Assembly: GCF_021130785.1 (NCBI RefSeq)
Contig: NW_025778036.1
Location: 62,001 to 126,000 of the forward strand
Reading direction: 5' to 3'
Source: Homalodisca vitripennis
Taxonomy: Eukaryota; Arthropoda; Insecta; Hemiptera; Cicadellidae
DNA: 64,000 nt
The first letter of the stretch is position 1. Every line of letters begins with the position of its first letter. The notes beneath the pieces were generated by a model that saw only the letters and a list, made by a program, of their open reading frames with translations, did not search any database and had not been told where the DNA came from. This document shows, piece by piece, positions 11,201 to 22,669 of the stretch. The position numbers and the translations under genes were made by a program.

Positions 11201-11599
11201 ATGGGGAAGTGGAAACCAACATATAAGATAGAGACAAAGCGTGTGCTGTTGGTCACGGACAGCCATGGGAGGGAGCTCCATCATCTCCTGGAGAGGTCCA
11301 GTGAGTACTCTGTGACGGCGATTGTGTCCCCCAACGGCACTTTAAAGTACATTGTGGACAACGCCCTACTTTATGAAGACAAGTACGATGAAGTTATAGT
11401 CATGGCTGGGACCAACGACATCAGTGACCAAGGTTACATAAATAATGACTTTTTTACATCTCATGGCTTGCACATGAACATGCACGGCAAGCATGAACTT
11501 GCTGCTGTCATTTTGAATGCAATTGGTCTGAAATCTGAGAAGAAAATTATATTTACGTTCCACGAACAAGTACGGCGCATTAGACGCCAAAAAAACTAA
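11201..11599 (+). pseudogene. SGNH-hydrolase-like gene, copy 4 (internal deletion, open frame)
   Basis: 132 codons, from the family start MGKWKP through DSHGRE and AGTNDISDQ, then directly from NNDFF to TSHGLHMNMHGKHEL, so about 60 codons are missing. In the intact copy the two breakpoints carry the same short motif gactttttt, so the deletion fits recombination between microhomologies. The frame remains open to a normal C-terminus ending RRQKN. The Helitron N-terminal frame begins 110 bp downstream. Confidence 0.7.
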
Positions 11600-11709
11600 A
11601 TTCTGTTGGTAGAGTGTTGTCATTTACTCGTGGATTTAGTGATTGATTTTCATTTTCTACGGTTCTAAATTCCAATTACTTTTTCCAATATCATTGTAAT
11701 TAATTTAAT

Positions 11710-12843
11710 ATGATGCCTCAAAATCGACGCGTAGAGTTGCCCGATTGTAGGGTCCTGCTACGTAGATTGTCGACAGAAGAAATTGGCAACTATTTGGCCG
11801 TTCGTGACGTACGAATTGCCGTTAACGAGCGGCCAAATAATGAGGCCGAAATTAATATTGTTCTGCCCCGTGGAAATAATGTAAACATCAATGACATTGT
11901 GAATCCACGAGTAAACCCGCCACGTCGCGTCCTTCCTCCGAGGAGGCGACATGCTGACGTACCCCACCGGGTTACGTATAGGACTGCCCTGCTGTAAGGA
12001 GCCGAATCGGTGGAAACTGTTCCGATGAGTTCATTAGGACGTTTTCAGGTACGTTGTCGTATGTGTGACGCTAAATATTTTGCTGAAGAAGCCTGTAATC
12101 GGCAAGGACTGTACATGCAATGTTGCAATTTGGGTAAGGTTGAAATTCCTGCACTTGGCTCGTGCCCAAAAGAACTACATGGTTTTCTAACCGGAGAAGA
12201 CGCGGCGGACGTTGAGTTTCGCAGAAACATCAGAACGGTAAATTCAAATTTTGCAATGGCGTCATTCAAAGCACAATCGTCCGTTGACAGGAATGTCGGC
12301 CAGGGTCATTGGTGTTTCTGCATCTCGGGCCAAGTGTATCATTACACGGAACCGGTTCCGGTTCGGATGGCTCCTTTACACAAGCTGAATCAGCTCTATT
12401 TCATAGACTCTGAGGAGGCTTGCCAAGAAAGAAACGCCCTTATTGGAGATCGCGTAAGGGAAGCCACGATCCGAACAATTGAGACCATGTTGAGACGTGT
12501 CAATCAACTCTGCAGAGCCTATCGGTTCATCTCGGAGGTTTTGACTGACGTACCGGACGAGGTCAGAGTTCATGATGTGCACGTCATCTTCAAGGAACGC
12601 ATTAAGAACGATCTAAGACGGTACAATTTGCCTGCCTGCAGAAGTGACATTGCTGTAGTTTATACAGGTGAAGAGCCGCCTAGAGATGTAGATTTGGTTG
12701 TCTACCCGCAGGGGAGTGACCGAAGAAATCAGATCAAGAATCTGAACAGCCTTGCGATCCAATGGTGTACCCTCTCCTATTTCCCAACGGGGAATACGGA
12801 TACAGAACGGGTGTACCACACAGGCAGACCAACAGAACAGTGA
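11710..12843 (+). pseudogene. Helitron replicase N-terminal region (stop-interrupted)
   Basis: Two frames in the same phase, 11710-11997 and 12010-12843, are separated by one TAA at 11995. The second contains a CRMCDAKYFAEE cysteine block, a CC pair, FRRNIR, NFAMASFKA, GQVYHY and QLYFID: the Helitron-like_N signature that precedes the Rep (HUH) domain. Similarity ends soon after 12843 in a shifted frame (an RQFYSWRL block), where AT-rich cassette DNA starts. The Rep and helicase parts are not adjacent; a matching downstream part is found at 17286. The basic, arginine-rich 11710-11997 portion has no motif I can name. Confidence 0.75.
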
Positions 12844-13390
12844 AGTTGAGACAATTTTACTCGTGGCGATTGGATATTTTAAATAATTTTATTTTAATAT
12901 TTGACATGTACAGCATTATATCATGATTCTTATGTCTTCATTCTAGCAAATTTCAAACGTCTTTTATATTTTTGTACTGTACAGATGAAAAGTATTCAAT
13001 CAGTATACATGTAATAAATAATTAAAATAATTGGTATTGAGTATTGTTTGATATTTAAAAAATCGGAAAAGAAAGTAATTTGTTTGTTGCAAAGATTTCA
13101 TTTTTTGGGAGAAACAGTTGCTATCAGGATTGTTGACTTGAAATGTCTTACGTTACAAATGCTGTAAAAGCATTTCATATTGTTTTCTATTTCAGTTTGG
13201 TGCCGTTGGGGACACCAACTGTTTTGTACGGTCAAGTAAATAATTTTTCATTACAAATTATAAGTTATTTATTTTTGGAACGAAATGTCGTGTACACTGT
13301 AAACAGCGTTTTGATACTACACGTTTCAATTTATCATGTATTTATTCAACGTCATATGAATAATAAACAACGTTAAATGAATAACGGATA
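12844..13390 (+). repeat. Copy of the ~385-bp exon-like cassette repeat (unit D, segment a)
   Basis: Near-identical to 5121-5669. The segment 13196-13235 is bounded by tttcag and gtaaat. It is continuous with the Helitron N-terminal remnant, as in the first copy. Confidence 0.6.
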
Positions 13391-14840
13391 ACTTTAGACC
13401 GATCTCCATTGTTTCAACGTTCTCTAAGGTTTTTGAAAAGGCAGCTTTAAGTAGATTATGGTCTTTTCTGATTCAAAATAACATTTTGTTCAGCAACCAG
13501 TTTTGATTTGTCAAAGGGGGGTCAACTGTCAATGCTATGTTTACTTTCATTGATAAAGTCATCAAGGCTCTGGATAGAGGCAAGTCTGCTTCTGGTGTAT
13601 TTTTCGATTTGCGAAAGGCATTCGACATGGTTCCTCATGGGCATCTACTAAAGAAGCTTGAGAGCATTGGTATACGTGGTGTCGCAAAGCAGTGGTTTTC
13701 TTCGTACTTGAAAGAACGTCGACAAGTTGTAGAATTGCCTTTTGTGGATGGAAACACTTTAAAGCATTGGCATTCTGATGTGCAAACTGTTAAGGCGGGT
13801 GTACCCCAGGGTTCCATTCTGGGTCCTCTTTTGTTTATTTTATATATTAATGATCTTAGAAGATGTATCTCAGATGCCCACTTGTGCTTGTTTGCGGACG
13901 ACACATCAATAATTGTGATAGAGAGCCAATGTCGTGAAATCATGGAGGTCAAAACCTTTGTAGAATCTAACCGGATAGTCCAATGGTTCCAAGAAAATGG
14001 ATTAGTTATCAACACTAATAAAACCACATTACTTGAATTTGCTATCACAAGAAAGCATAATGATGACCTTAGTGTTTGGGTTGATGATGTAGAAGTCATT
14101 TCTGAACAAAGCGTTAAGTTTTGGGGCTTATCTATTGACAGAAATTTAAGTTTTTCCTGTCATATAAGCGACGTGGCGCAGATGATAAGTTCTGGAATAT
14201 TTGTACTGCGTAGACTTTCTCATTTTGTAAACACTGATGTTCTACTTAAAACATATTATGCACTTATTTTTCCTTTCCTTTCTTATGCGGTAACCATCTG
14301 GGGTTCCGAGAGATGCAATACGCATTGTATCTTTGTCTTGCAGAAGAGGGCAATGCGAATTGTTTCTGGCATTCGTCAAAGAGAGTCTTGTAAATCTGTT
14401 TTTAAAAAGCTTGAAGTTCTGACATTTCCTTGTGTTTACATTTTTTACACTTTGATGTTTTTTAAGCAGAACCATGGTATTTTTCAATCTCTTGTCCCTC
14501 AATCTGGATATAACCTGCGAAACAAACAAAAACTGAATATTCCTTATCATACCACTTCCTTCTTTAAGCATCACACCTATTACAGTGCCATATCATTGTT
14601 TAACGCTCTCCCTGATCACCTTAAATCTAACTTGGATCTAAACTATTTTAAAAGAAAGCTCAAGTCATTTCTAATTGAAAATAGTTTTTATTCTATAGAA
14701 GAGTATATTAAAGGTAGATAGAGTACCATACATAGATTGCTAGTAGTTTTTAGTTATATTTACTTTGACGCAAGCCAATGCATGTACTTATGTTATTATG
14801 GCAATAAAGAAATTTTGACTTTGACTTTGAATTTGAAATA
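13391..14840 (+). pseudogene. 5'-truncated non-LTR reverse transcriptase, copy 2
   Basis: The long frame 13537-14721 encodes FDLRKAFDMVP (palm motif A region), GVPQGSILGPLLF (motif B), FADDTSI (motif C, catalytic Asp pair), the thumb, and a C-terminus ending YIKGR. Upstream, in the same frame from about 13400, lies a NFRPIS block interrupted by one TGA, also present in copy 1. There is no endonuclease and no RNase H. The 3' end carries two to three TTTGAC-type repeats (near 14815-14840). The insertion is 5'-truncated and sits at the gaataataataattt site of the intron-like DNA. Confidence 0.88.
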
Positions 14841-15482
14841 ATAATAATTTACATGGGGAATTCCTTTATAATATAGTTAAAAGTAAATGTAACGGTCCAT
14901 TTATATAATTTAACATACTAATTGAATTTATTTGTTCTATTTTATGAATTTTAAAATGCTTTACTAGCAATAATATTGTGTTGACAACAATGGAATTTTT
15001 TTTTTTTTTTAAACAACTGAAAAACCAAAATTTCTTTTTGTTTTTAGACTAACGTTGTTATGGATCAGCATTTTATAGTGTGTTTTACATTATTACTGAA
15101 ATTAAACATATTTCATTTTCATGTTAAATGTAGAACATTATAAAAATTTAAATTTTTATATACTATCCTATAACGTGTTGAATTTCAAACATTGTGCTAA
15201 TTATATCAAATACATTGTTTCATGTGATAATGCTGCACTTTTTGTTAAACTTTGACAATTTCATTTACAGCAACGTCATTGTCACCACTGGCCTTTCCAG
15301 TGAGTGTTTCCTCCCTTTTGGTTACGTGTTCCACTTCCCAACGTAAGTTGAAATAAAAGTATTTCTTTGTAATAAATGAATTCAAGTGTGTTACCTATAT
15401 TTACGAAATGATTTCAGACAACTAATATTTTTTATTATGGAAGGATGAATGTACGTATACTTAAAACAATTCTGTTATTTAG
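14841..15482 (+). repeat. Exon-like leader cassette of unit D (segments b and c)
   Basis: Segment b starts at 15048 after tttttag. Segment c is 15271-15342 (72 bp; tttacag before, gtaagt after). The SGNH start at 15483 follows tttag. The small fourth segment after gatttcag near 15417 lacks the gtaagg donor (tatggaagg). Confidence 0.5.
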
Positions 15483-16064
15483 ATGGGGAAGTGGAAACCT
15501 TCGTACAAGGTAGTGACAAAGCGTGTGCTGTTGGTCACGGACAGCCATGGGAGGGAGCTCCATCATCTCCTGGAGAGGTCCAGTGAGTACTCTCTGACGG
15601 CGATTGTGTCCCCCAACGGCACTCTAAAGTACATTGTGGACAACGCCCTACTTTATGAAGACAAGTACGATGAAGTTATAGTCATGGCTGGGACCAACGA
15701 CATCAGTGACCAAGGTTACATAAATAATGACTTTTTTGATGCACTAGGCAAGTTGATTAAACTGTCTAAATTGAACAATGTTAGTATTATCAACTTGCCT
15801 AGGAGGAAAGATTCTGTTTCGCCTGCCGTGCATCGTGCATGTGCAAGCCTAAATGTTACGTTAAAAAATATAAAGTCTGCAAATTTCATTGACATTTCCA
15901 ATTTTAAGAGAGACTTTTTTACATCTCATGGCTTGCTTATGAACATGCACGGCAAGCATGAACTTGCTGCTGTCATTTTTAATGCAATTGGTCTGAAATC
16001 TGAAAAGAAAATTATATTTACGTTCCACGAACAAGTACGGCGCATTAGACGCCCAAAAAACTAA
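15483..16064 (+). CDS. SGNH-hydrolase-like protein, only full-length copy
   Basis: 193 codons without interruption, the longest of seven copies. Block I DSHGRELHHLLERSS (Ser nucleophile in the GDSL-like position), then AGTNDISDQ (GxND block with Asn), NLPRRKD, FIDISNFKRDF, and a C-terminal SHGLLMNMHGKHELA block, ending RRIRRPKN. In SGNH enzymes the C-terminal block is DGLHL, with Asp and His catalytic. Here Asp is replaced by His, and the His seen in copies 1, 4, 6 and 7 (GLHMN) is Leu. By these motifs the protein may be catalytically dead. There is no signal peptide at this start, but upstream exon-like segments could add an N-terminus. SGNH domains are known in CR1-type retrotransposon ORF1 and in some Helitrons, so association with the neighbouring Helitron is plausible but unproved. 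Confidence 0.6.
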   Translation: MGKWKPSYKVVTKRVLLVTDSHGRELHHLLERSSEYSLTAIVSPNGTLKYIVDNALLYEDKYDEVIVMAGTNDISDQGYINNDFFDALGKLIKLSKLNNVSIINLPRRKDSVSPAVHRACASLNVTLKNIKSANFIDISNFKRDFFTSHGLLMNMHGKHELAAVIFNAIGLKSEKKIIFTFHEQVRRIRRPKN

Positions 16065-16139
16065 ATTCTGTTGGTATAGTGTTGTCATTTACTCGTGGAT
16101 TTAGTGATTCATTTTCATTTTCTACGGTTCTAAATTCCA

Positions 16140-16738
16140 ATTAATTTTACTATACTGAGGTGTGATGTATACTTACATATAAGATTATCACAAAGCGGGT
16201 CCTGTTGGTCAAGGACAGCCATGGAAGGGAGCTTCATCACCTGCTGGAGAGGTCCAGTGAGTACTCTGTGACGGCAATTGTGTGCCCCAATGGCACTTTG
16301 AACTTTATTGTGGAGAATGCCCTGCTCTACTAAGAAAAATTCGACGGAGTTATAGTCATGGCTGGGACGAACGACATTAATGACAAAGGGTATGTCAACA
16401 GTGATTTTTTTAATACACTAGGCAAGTTGATTAAACTTTCAAAATTGAACAATTTAACTATTATTAACTTGCCTAGGAGGAGAGATTGTGTTTAGCCTGC
16501 CATGCAACGTGCACGTGCAAGCCTGAATTTTACATTGAAAAGTTTAAATTGTTCAAATTTCATTGACATTTCTAATTTTAAGAGAGACTTTTTTACATCT
16601 CATGGCTTGCATATGAACATTCACAACAAGCATGAACTTGCTTCAGTCATTTTAAACACAATTGAAGTTAAATCGGAGAAAAAAAATTTTATTTACTTTT
16701 CATGAAGAAGTACGGCGCATTAGACGCCCAAAAAACTA
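16140..16738 (+). pseudogene. SGNH-hydrolase-like gene, copy 6-type (stops, no start)
   Basis: The MGKWKP start is missing; recognisable sequence begins at about 16172. It keeps DSHGRELHHLL and AGTNDINDKG but has an in-frame TAA near 16330, a TAG near 16493 and a frameshift in an A/T run near 16680. The GLHMN block with His is present. It is immediately downstream of copy 5, without the a-b-c cassette, so it looks like a duplication of the last exon plus its 3' flank. Confidence 0.7.
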
Positions 16739-16839
16739 AATTTTGTTGGTATAGTGTTGTTATTTACTCGTGGATTTAGTGATTCATTTTCATTTTCTAC
16801 GGTTCTAAATTCCAATTAATTTTTCTATACTGAGGTGTG

Positions 16840-17317
16840 ATGTATACTTACATATAAGATTATCACAAAGCGGGTCCTGTTGGTCACGGACAGCCATGGA
16901 AAGGAGCTTCATCACCTGCTGGAGAGGTCCAGTGAGTACTCTGTGACGGCAATTGTGTGCTCCAATGGCACTTTGAACTTTATTGTGGAGAATGCCCTGA
17001 TCTACCAAGAAAAATTCGACAAAGTTATACTTATGGCTGGGACGAACGACATCAACGACAAAGGGTATGTGAATAGTGACTTTTTTAATGCCCTAGGCAA
17101 GTTGATTAAACTTTGAAAATTGAACAATTTAACTTTTATTAACTTGCCTAGGAGGAGAGATTGTGTTTCGCCTGCCGTGCATTGTGCACGTGCAAGCCTG
17201 AATGTAACATTAAAGAGTATAAATTGTTCAAATTTTATTGATATTTCAAATTTTAAAAGAGACTTTTTTACTTCTCATGGCTTGCACATAAATATGCACG
17301 CATTGGCAACGATCTGA
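16840..17317 (+). pseudogene. SGNH-hydrolase-like gene, copy 7 (stop, 3' truncated)
   Basis: Tandem partner of the preceding copy (period about 670 bp, same flank gaggtgtgatgtatac). It has DSHGKELHHLL and AGTNDINDKG, one in-frame TGA near 17115, then NLPRRRD and FKRDFFTSHGLHINMH. At 17286 the sequence jumps into Helitron N-terminal coding sequence, so the last 30 or so codons are lost. Confidence 0.7.
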
Positions 17318-19834
17318 GACGGTACAATTTGCCTGCCTGCAGAAGTGACATTGCTGCAGTTTACACAGGTGAAGAGTGAAAATTGGTAGTGCTCCCAGCC
17401 ATGACTGTAGGATCGCCGCGTTACATGCAGGCCAGGTACCGCGAGGCCACGTTACGGGAAACTAGATCTCTTCATTAGATTTACAACAAATCCTAATTGG
17501 CCCGAAATTCAAGAGAATCTGGAACATCACCAACGCTTTGAACACCGACCGGACTTGGTCTGTCGCGTGTTCAAATCAAAATTCACACAATTCCTCGACG
17601 ACTTGAACAAAAGACAGGTGCTAGGTGTTACACAAACGTACACCTACGTTATCGAATTTCAAAAAAGAGGGCTTCCACATGCCCACGCTTTAATCACAAT
17701 GAGACCAGAAGACAAAATTACGATTCACAATGTAGATGACATTGTCTGTGCCGAGTTCCCCGACCGTGACATGGACCCAACACTGCACGAGATCATAGCT
17801 GAACACTAGGTTCACAGACCCTGTGGAGCCAACAATCCTGTCGCCCCCTGTATGCGAGACGGTAAGTGCTCCAAAGGCTATCCGATGTCGTTCAATGATG
17901 AGACCATAATTGATCACGTCAGGAGACCTGTTTATCGCAGGCGACGTGACGGGCGAACAAAAGTCGTCGAGGAAACGGTAATCGACAACCGAAGAATTGT
18001 GCCATACAACCGGTACTTTGCAAAAAAAAAATACATGTGCCACATCAATTTCGAACTCTGCGCCACTCTCTCGAGCATGAAATATCTGTACAAGTATGTA
18101 CACAAGGGCGCAGACTGTATCACAATTCAAGCCAGTGACACTGGCGTTCAAACACTTGACTGGGACGAAATTCAAAATGATCTGGACTGTCGTTACGTCA
18201 GTTCAACGGAAGCCGCGTACCGACTTATGACATTTCCTCTCGCAGACAGATCGCATTCGGTAATGACTTTGCCGGTTCATTTGGAAAATGAACAAGCCAT
18301 TCTGTTTGATGACGACCTCACTGAAGATTACGTTGCAGCTGCAGTTGATAAGCCAACCAAATTGATGGCGTGGTTCATATTGAACAACACAGACGTGGAA
18401 GCCCGGCAATTGACATATGTTTAAATTCCTGAACACTACACGTGGAACAACAGAGAGGCAGTGTGGGAGAAAAGAAGGCAAATCTCAAAGATGATTGGTC
18501 GATTGATGGAAGTGACTCCTACTGACGTGGAATTGTATCATCTCAGAATGTTATTGCACCACGTGAGAGGTGCATTGTCTTTTGAAAGTTTAAGAGATGT
18601 CCACGGAACAGTGTTTCCAACATACTTTGACGCTTGCAAAGAAATGGGGCTGACAGAAGACACACATGAGTACAGAAGGTCACTGAGAGAAATGTCGGAT
18701 TGGTGTACTGCAGGCAGACTGAGAAAAATGTTTGCACTGATGTACAGTATTGCCACAGAGGTGCAAATCACTGAAATACCCGAACTGTGGGAAACGTTCA
18801 GAGACGCCATGATTGATGATTATTTGAGGAGGCGTATGAACAGAGTACAGGCAATAAATGCATGCCTGAGATCTATTGCTGACCACCTGCAGAGAAACGA
18901 CAAGACCTTGACTGAATTTGGTTTGCCACTGCCCGACGAGAATGTTGCTCATGAGCCAGAAGAACCGGGAGAATCAATGGAACAAGATGTACACGTCATT
19001 GATGTCAATACATTGAATGTAGAACAAAGAATTGTATATGACCAAGTAATGGAAACAATTAAGAAGGTCGAGAGAGGCGACCATGTGGAAACGACAATGT
19101 TCTACATTGATGGACCAGGAGGGAGTGGAAAAACCTATTTATACAATACGTTATTGACCAACATTTTTGGCATGAATAAGGATGCAATTGCAGTTGCTTG
19201 GACAGGAATTGCTTCCACTCTGCTGGAAAACGGCACCACCGTACACAAGGCGTTTAAATTGCCCTTGAATTTGACAGACAGTACGGTGGCAGGGTGGCCA
19301 GTGCATCACTCAAAGTCTCGACGAATAATGAACTCTTCGCTGATTGTTTGGGACGAGGCACCAATGTCACCCAAACTGGCTTTATACGCAATTGACAAAT
19401 TCTTGAGAGACCTGATGCGGGAGCCAAACAAACCAATGGGTGGAAAGATTGTACTGTTGGGCGGTGACTTCCGACAGGTTCTACCCGTCATTCGACGTGG
19501 TCACCGCACCCAAGTGGTACAGTCCAGTATTAAGTGCAGCTACTTCTGGAATTATATGAAAAAATTCGAATTAAGAATCAACATGCGACTGGAACAGGAT
19601 CAAGTGCAATTTGGACAATGGCTCAGTACTCTGGGAAACGGTACACTGCGAATTCTTGAGCCCCGCCCCATTATAAATGGCGTCGACGATCTAATTGAAG
19701 TACCGTCAGAGTGTGTGGTGGAAACAAAAGACGAGCTAATTGACGCTGTGTTTGGTGAACAGCTAGACCAAGATACGTCCATGACAGCAATACTCTGTCC
19801 AACAAATGTGTCCGCTAACGAGATAAACACGTGA
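17286..19834 (+). pseudogene. Helitron Rep-helicase (copy 1), C-terminus of helicase deleted
   Basis: 17286-17376 matches 12600-12675 (Helitron N-terminal part), then jumps to a VLPAMTVGSPRYMQARYREA block. After a frameshift near 17465 the frame 17470-17809 has FTTNPNWPEI and QKRGLPHAHALI, the HUH-type HxH motif of the Rep nuclease. An in-frame TAG lies at 17807. The next frame holds PCGANNPVAPCM, GKCSKGYP and MKYLYKYVHKG, the Helitron catalytic-Tyr block. A TAA at 18422 separates the PIF1-like helicase, which has GPGGSGKTY (Walker A, near 19110), LIVWDEAPM (Walker B) and LLGGDFRQVLPV. The helicase stops at a SANEIN block, where PIF1 proteins continue for another 150 or more residues. That missing part is the piece found at 41045-41390 and 47413-47690. 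Confidence 0.9.
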
Positions 19835-20119
19835 CATCAAAATCTAATCCCACGTCACGCACGAAACTCACCACCAACTACCGGTCCAGTCTGTCCTGTC
19901 CATGAATCCCACGACAATGTGCCTGAAGACGTTGAGATGGCGGGTGATGACAATGAACAATTGGATCAGGAGTTCATCCAAATCATTGAAGACGAGAATA
20001 CGTTCATCACTGTTGTACACAACGACAGTGAGAATGTTTCTCGTCACGATCAACCAGGCACTTCCGGAATTAGCAGGACATTTTTACGTCCTATCGCTGA
20101 TGACTCGGACAGTGACTGA
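19835..20119 (+). pseudogene. Helitron C-terminal acidic tail
   Basis: The frame 19919-20119 encodes an acidic segment with EFIQIIEDENTFITVVHND, DQPGTSGISRTFLRP and a terminal DDSDSD. A close copy follows the helicase of the second Helitron (47796-47981), so it belongs to the element and probably forms the protein C-terminus. The adjacent bases 19835-19918 are the deletion junction; acatcaaaatctaatcccac occurs here and at 47740. I know no domain name for it. Confidence 0.6.
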
Positions 20120-20199
20120 TTGATCAGCAAAATTATTCAAAATTAGTTTGCCAGTCATCTAGGAAATTGTAATTTTTCTAAATCATGTAGCACCATTAT

Positions 20200-20535
20200 A
20201 TTTCTTAATGTTTCCCCCCCAGTGTACACACACACATATTTATATATATATTTTACATTATACACAGAAAGAGTCAAGATTCTTATTATATTTGTATACA
20301 ATGATATACAATGCACTTTTATTTTTCATTATTGAATGACAATGTGTATACAATTTATACACAAATATTATTATCATTTTTTTATATTTTATATGGAATG
20401 TCATATATTGCATTTTTATTCACTGAATGTGTATACAACTTATACACATATACTAGTATTGCCCTTTTTTATATTTTTTATGCAATGTTATATATTGCAT
20501 TTTTATTTTATATTATTTGACATGTATACAAGTTT

Positions 20536-20570
<35 letters not shown>

Positions 20571-20990
20571 TATTAATATTTTTTATTGCATACAGTGTTA
20601 TACAATTATTAGTAACAATGTATTTTCTGTTACTGAATGTATATACAAGTTATACACGTATAATATTACTTTTACCATTTCTTATATTTTTCTATGCAAT
20701 GTTATATGTTGCATTTTTATTTTGTATTACTTGACGTGTACACAAGTTATACAGGTATATTTATTATTATCATTTTTCTATTGTATACAGTGTTATACAA
20801 TTATTTGCCAAAATGCATTGCATGGCATATATTTCTATGTGTATACAAAGTTATATTTTATACTGCAATCTATTATTATACAATGATATACACACTTTTA
20901 TTTTTTTATTATTTTCAGTTGTTCATAGTTATACAAAGCAATATACATTTTATATATACATGTATATTGTCAATGCATTATTTAACAGAA
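20200..20990. repeat. AT-rich degenerate tandem repeat in the Helitron tail
   Basis: Units of roughly 115-130 bp containing atgcaatgttatatattgca, a T-rich stretch, and a gtgtatacaacttatacaca palindrome-like core. The same units occur at 48115-48300 after the second Helitron copy. Open frames here are low-complexity Ile/Tyr/Phe strings and not genes. Confidence 0.75.
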
Positions 20991-21640
20991 TCTTGATTCT
21001 TTCACACAAACTCCCCGTACAATTTCCTAAATGCCTGAAGAACACTCTATCGACATACATCAAAATTCAAAATTACCATTGAAACATAGTAAATACTGAC
21101 ACGTGTTGTCCTGTCACAAACAATCCAAATTAAGTAATATGAAATTTGAGTTTTTTCTTTTCGCTTCCCATTTCACTTTACTATTGGACGTCAACCACAC
21201 TGTTTTCAAATCAAAATTCCAAATTGAACATTTCGGTCAATCTACGTATATTGTTTGGGGACAGTACACACGTAGCAAGTTTAGTTGAGTTCGGATGACA
21301 TCAACGAGATTAAATTTAACTTTTTACTTGATTTTATTTACATAGTAAACACAATGCGTGTCAAAATGTTTTGAATGGATAAAAAGCGGAATATATTCGA
21401 TGTATTCACAATTAGGCCTCTATTCCGTTTATCTCATCCAAACTCAACGAAATATTATCTCTCTTTTTTATGTACATATATATTAGTTTGTAAGCAGTGT
21501 AAATAGTGATTGTCCCGGCCATGACTACGTAAAACCCAATCGTGTGTCCTTTTCCCTGACTCTACCAGTCCTATCCCATCGATCCAGTGTCATCCACATC
21601 AATGAAAACTGGCTGCAGTAGTATGGTGGTGTTCGGTGTG
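20991..21640. other. Helitron 3' flanking sequence, no gene
   Basis: No coding sequence recognised. 21300-21530 is similar to 50640-50860 (shared blocks: ggcctctattccgtttatct and tgtaaatagtgattgt), so this stretch also belongs to the repeated Helitron tail. Confidence 0.5.
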
Positions 21641-21781
21641 TGGTGGTGGTGTTTTTTTTTCGTTTAGTTTTAAGTTGGTGCATGGACGCTCTTTGTAGTG
21701 GCATGTTGCCGTTTGTATATAATTTGTTTTTTCAGTTTTAAGTTGGTGCATGGACGCTCTCTGTAGTGGCATGTTGCCATT

Positions 21782-21837
<56 letters not shown>

Positions 21838-22041
21838 TTTCGTTTTGTTTAGTTTTAAGTTGGTGCATGGACGCTCTCTCCAGTGGCATGTTGCCATTTG
21901 TATATATATTTTAGTTTCGTTTCGTTTTAAGTTGGTGCATGGACGCTCTCTTTACTGGCATGTTGCTATTTGTACATATATTTCGTTCCGTTTAGTTTTA
22001 AGTTGGTGCATGGACGCTCTCTGTAGTAGCATGTTGCCATT

Positions 22042-22078
<37 letters not shown>

Positions 22079-22130
22079 TCGTTATTTTTTTAGTGTAAGT
22101 TAGGTTAGTATTTAGTAGCATGTCACTATG
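21641..22130. repeat. Tandem ~60-bp core repeats separated by TA tracts
   Basis: Five copies of a core running from agttttaagttggtgcatgg through acgctctctgtagtggcatg to ttgccatttgtatata, spaced by (TA)n tracts of different length (for example 21784-21834 and 22044-22074). Three more copies lie at 51010-51220 after the second Helitron. Its position at both Helitron tails suggests a subterminal region. Confidence 0.8.
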
Positions 22131-22158
22131 TGTATATATATAATATATATATATATAT

Positions 22159-22202
<44 letters not shown>
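22131..22202. repeat. (TA)n microsatellite
   Basis: About 70 bp of almost pure TA dinucleotides, just before the Polinton left end. Confidence 0.9.
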
Positions 22203-22203
<1 letters not shown>

Positions 22204-22273
22204 TAGATATGAATATGGCGGTCCTAGACCACTTTTGGGACAGTCCGAAAATCAACGTAAAAATACTGTTTAA

Positions 22274-22669
22274 AGGACAATAAACGAATCTGTAACTCAC
22301 GAATGAAAAAATAACCGAATCTATAGCTGTTTGCTTCTACTTTCTTGAGCTGTCAAATCAATCTATTTGAAATGTCTGCTACGAATAAACGAAAAATCTT
22401 CTACTCTACAAAATTTATAGTAACACAGTCTTTATCTTTAATAGTCTTCTTTCCAGTAACAACCAAGTGTAATTTATCATGTTTATTCAATTCTTTAATC
22501 TTTTTTTCATCCAAAACAGTCAAAAATCTGTTCGGTAAGTGTACTTTATAATCTTCCAACTCGGCAATTATTGTAAACCCGAATTTATCTTTCATTTTCT
22601 CCAGATTCAAAATTTTGTATTTCTTATTTTCTTCTAATTCATTCAACTTCTTATATTCTTTAAACTTGA
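22274..22669 (+). repeat. Polinton left terminal inverted repeat
   Basis: About 395 bp, almost perfectly complementary to 38980-39374. Beyond 22669 similarity to the right end continues at a lower level for about 60 bp, to the start codon of the embedded gene. Confidence 0.9.

Noticed and set aside
20311..20996. Overlapping frames of 69-132 codons
   Set aside because: Low-complexity Tyr/Ile/Phe translations of the AT-rich Helitron tail repeat.
21599..22300. Frames with long Tyr-Ile repeats
   Set aside because: Translations of TA tracts and core repeats, not genes.
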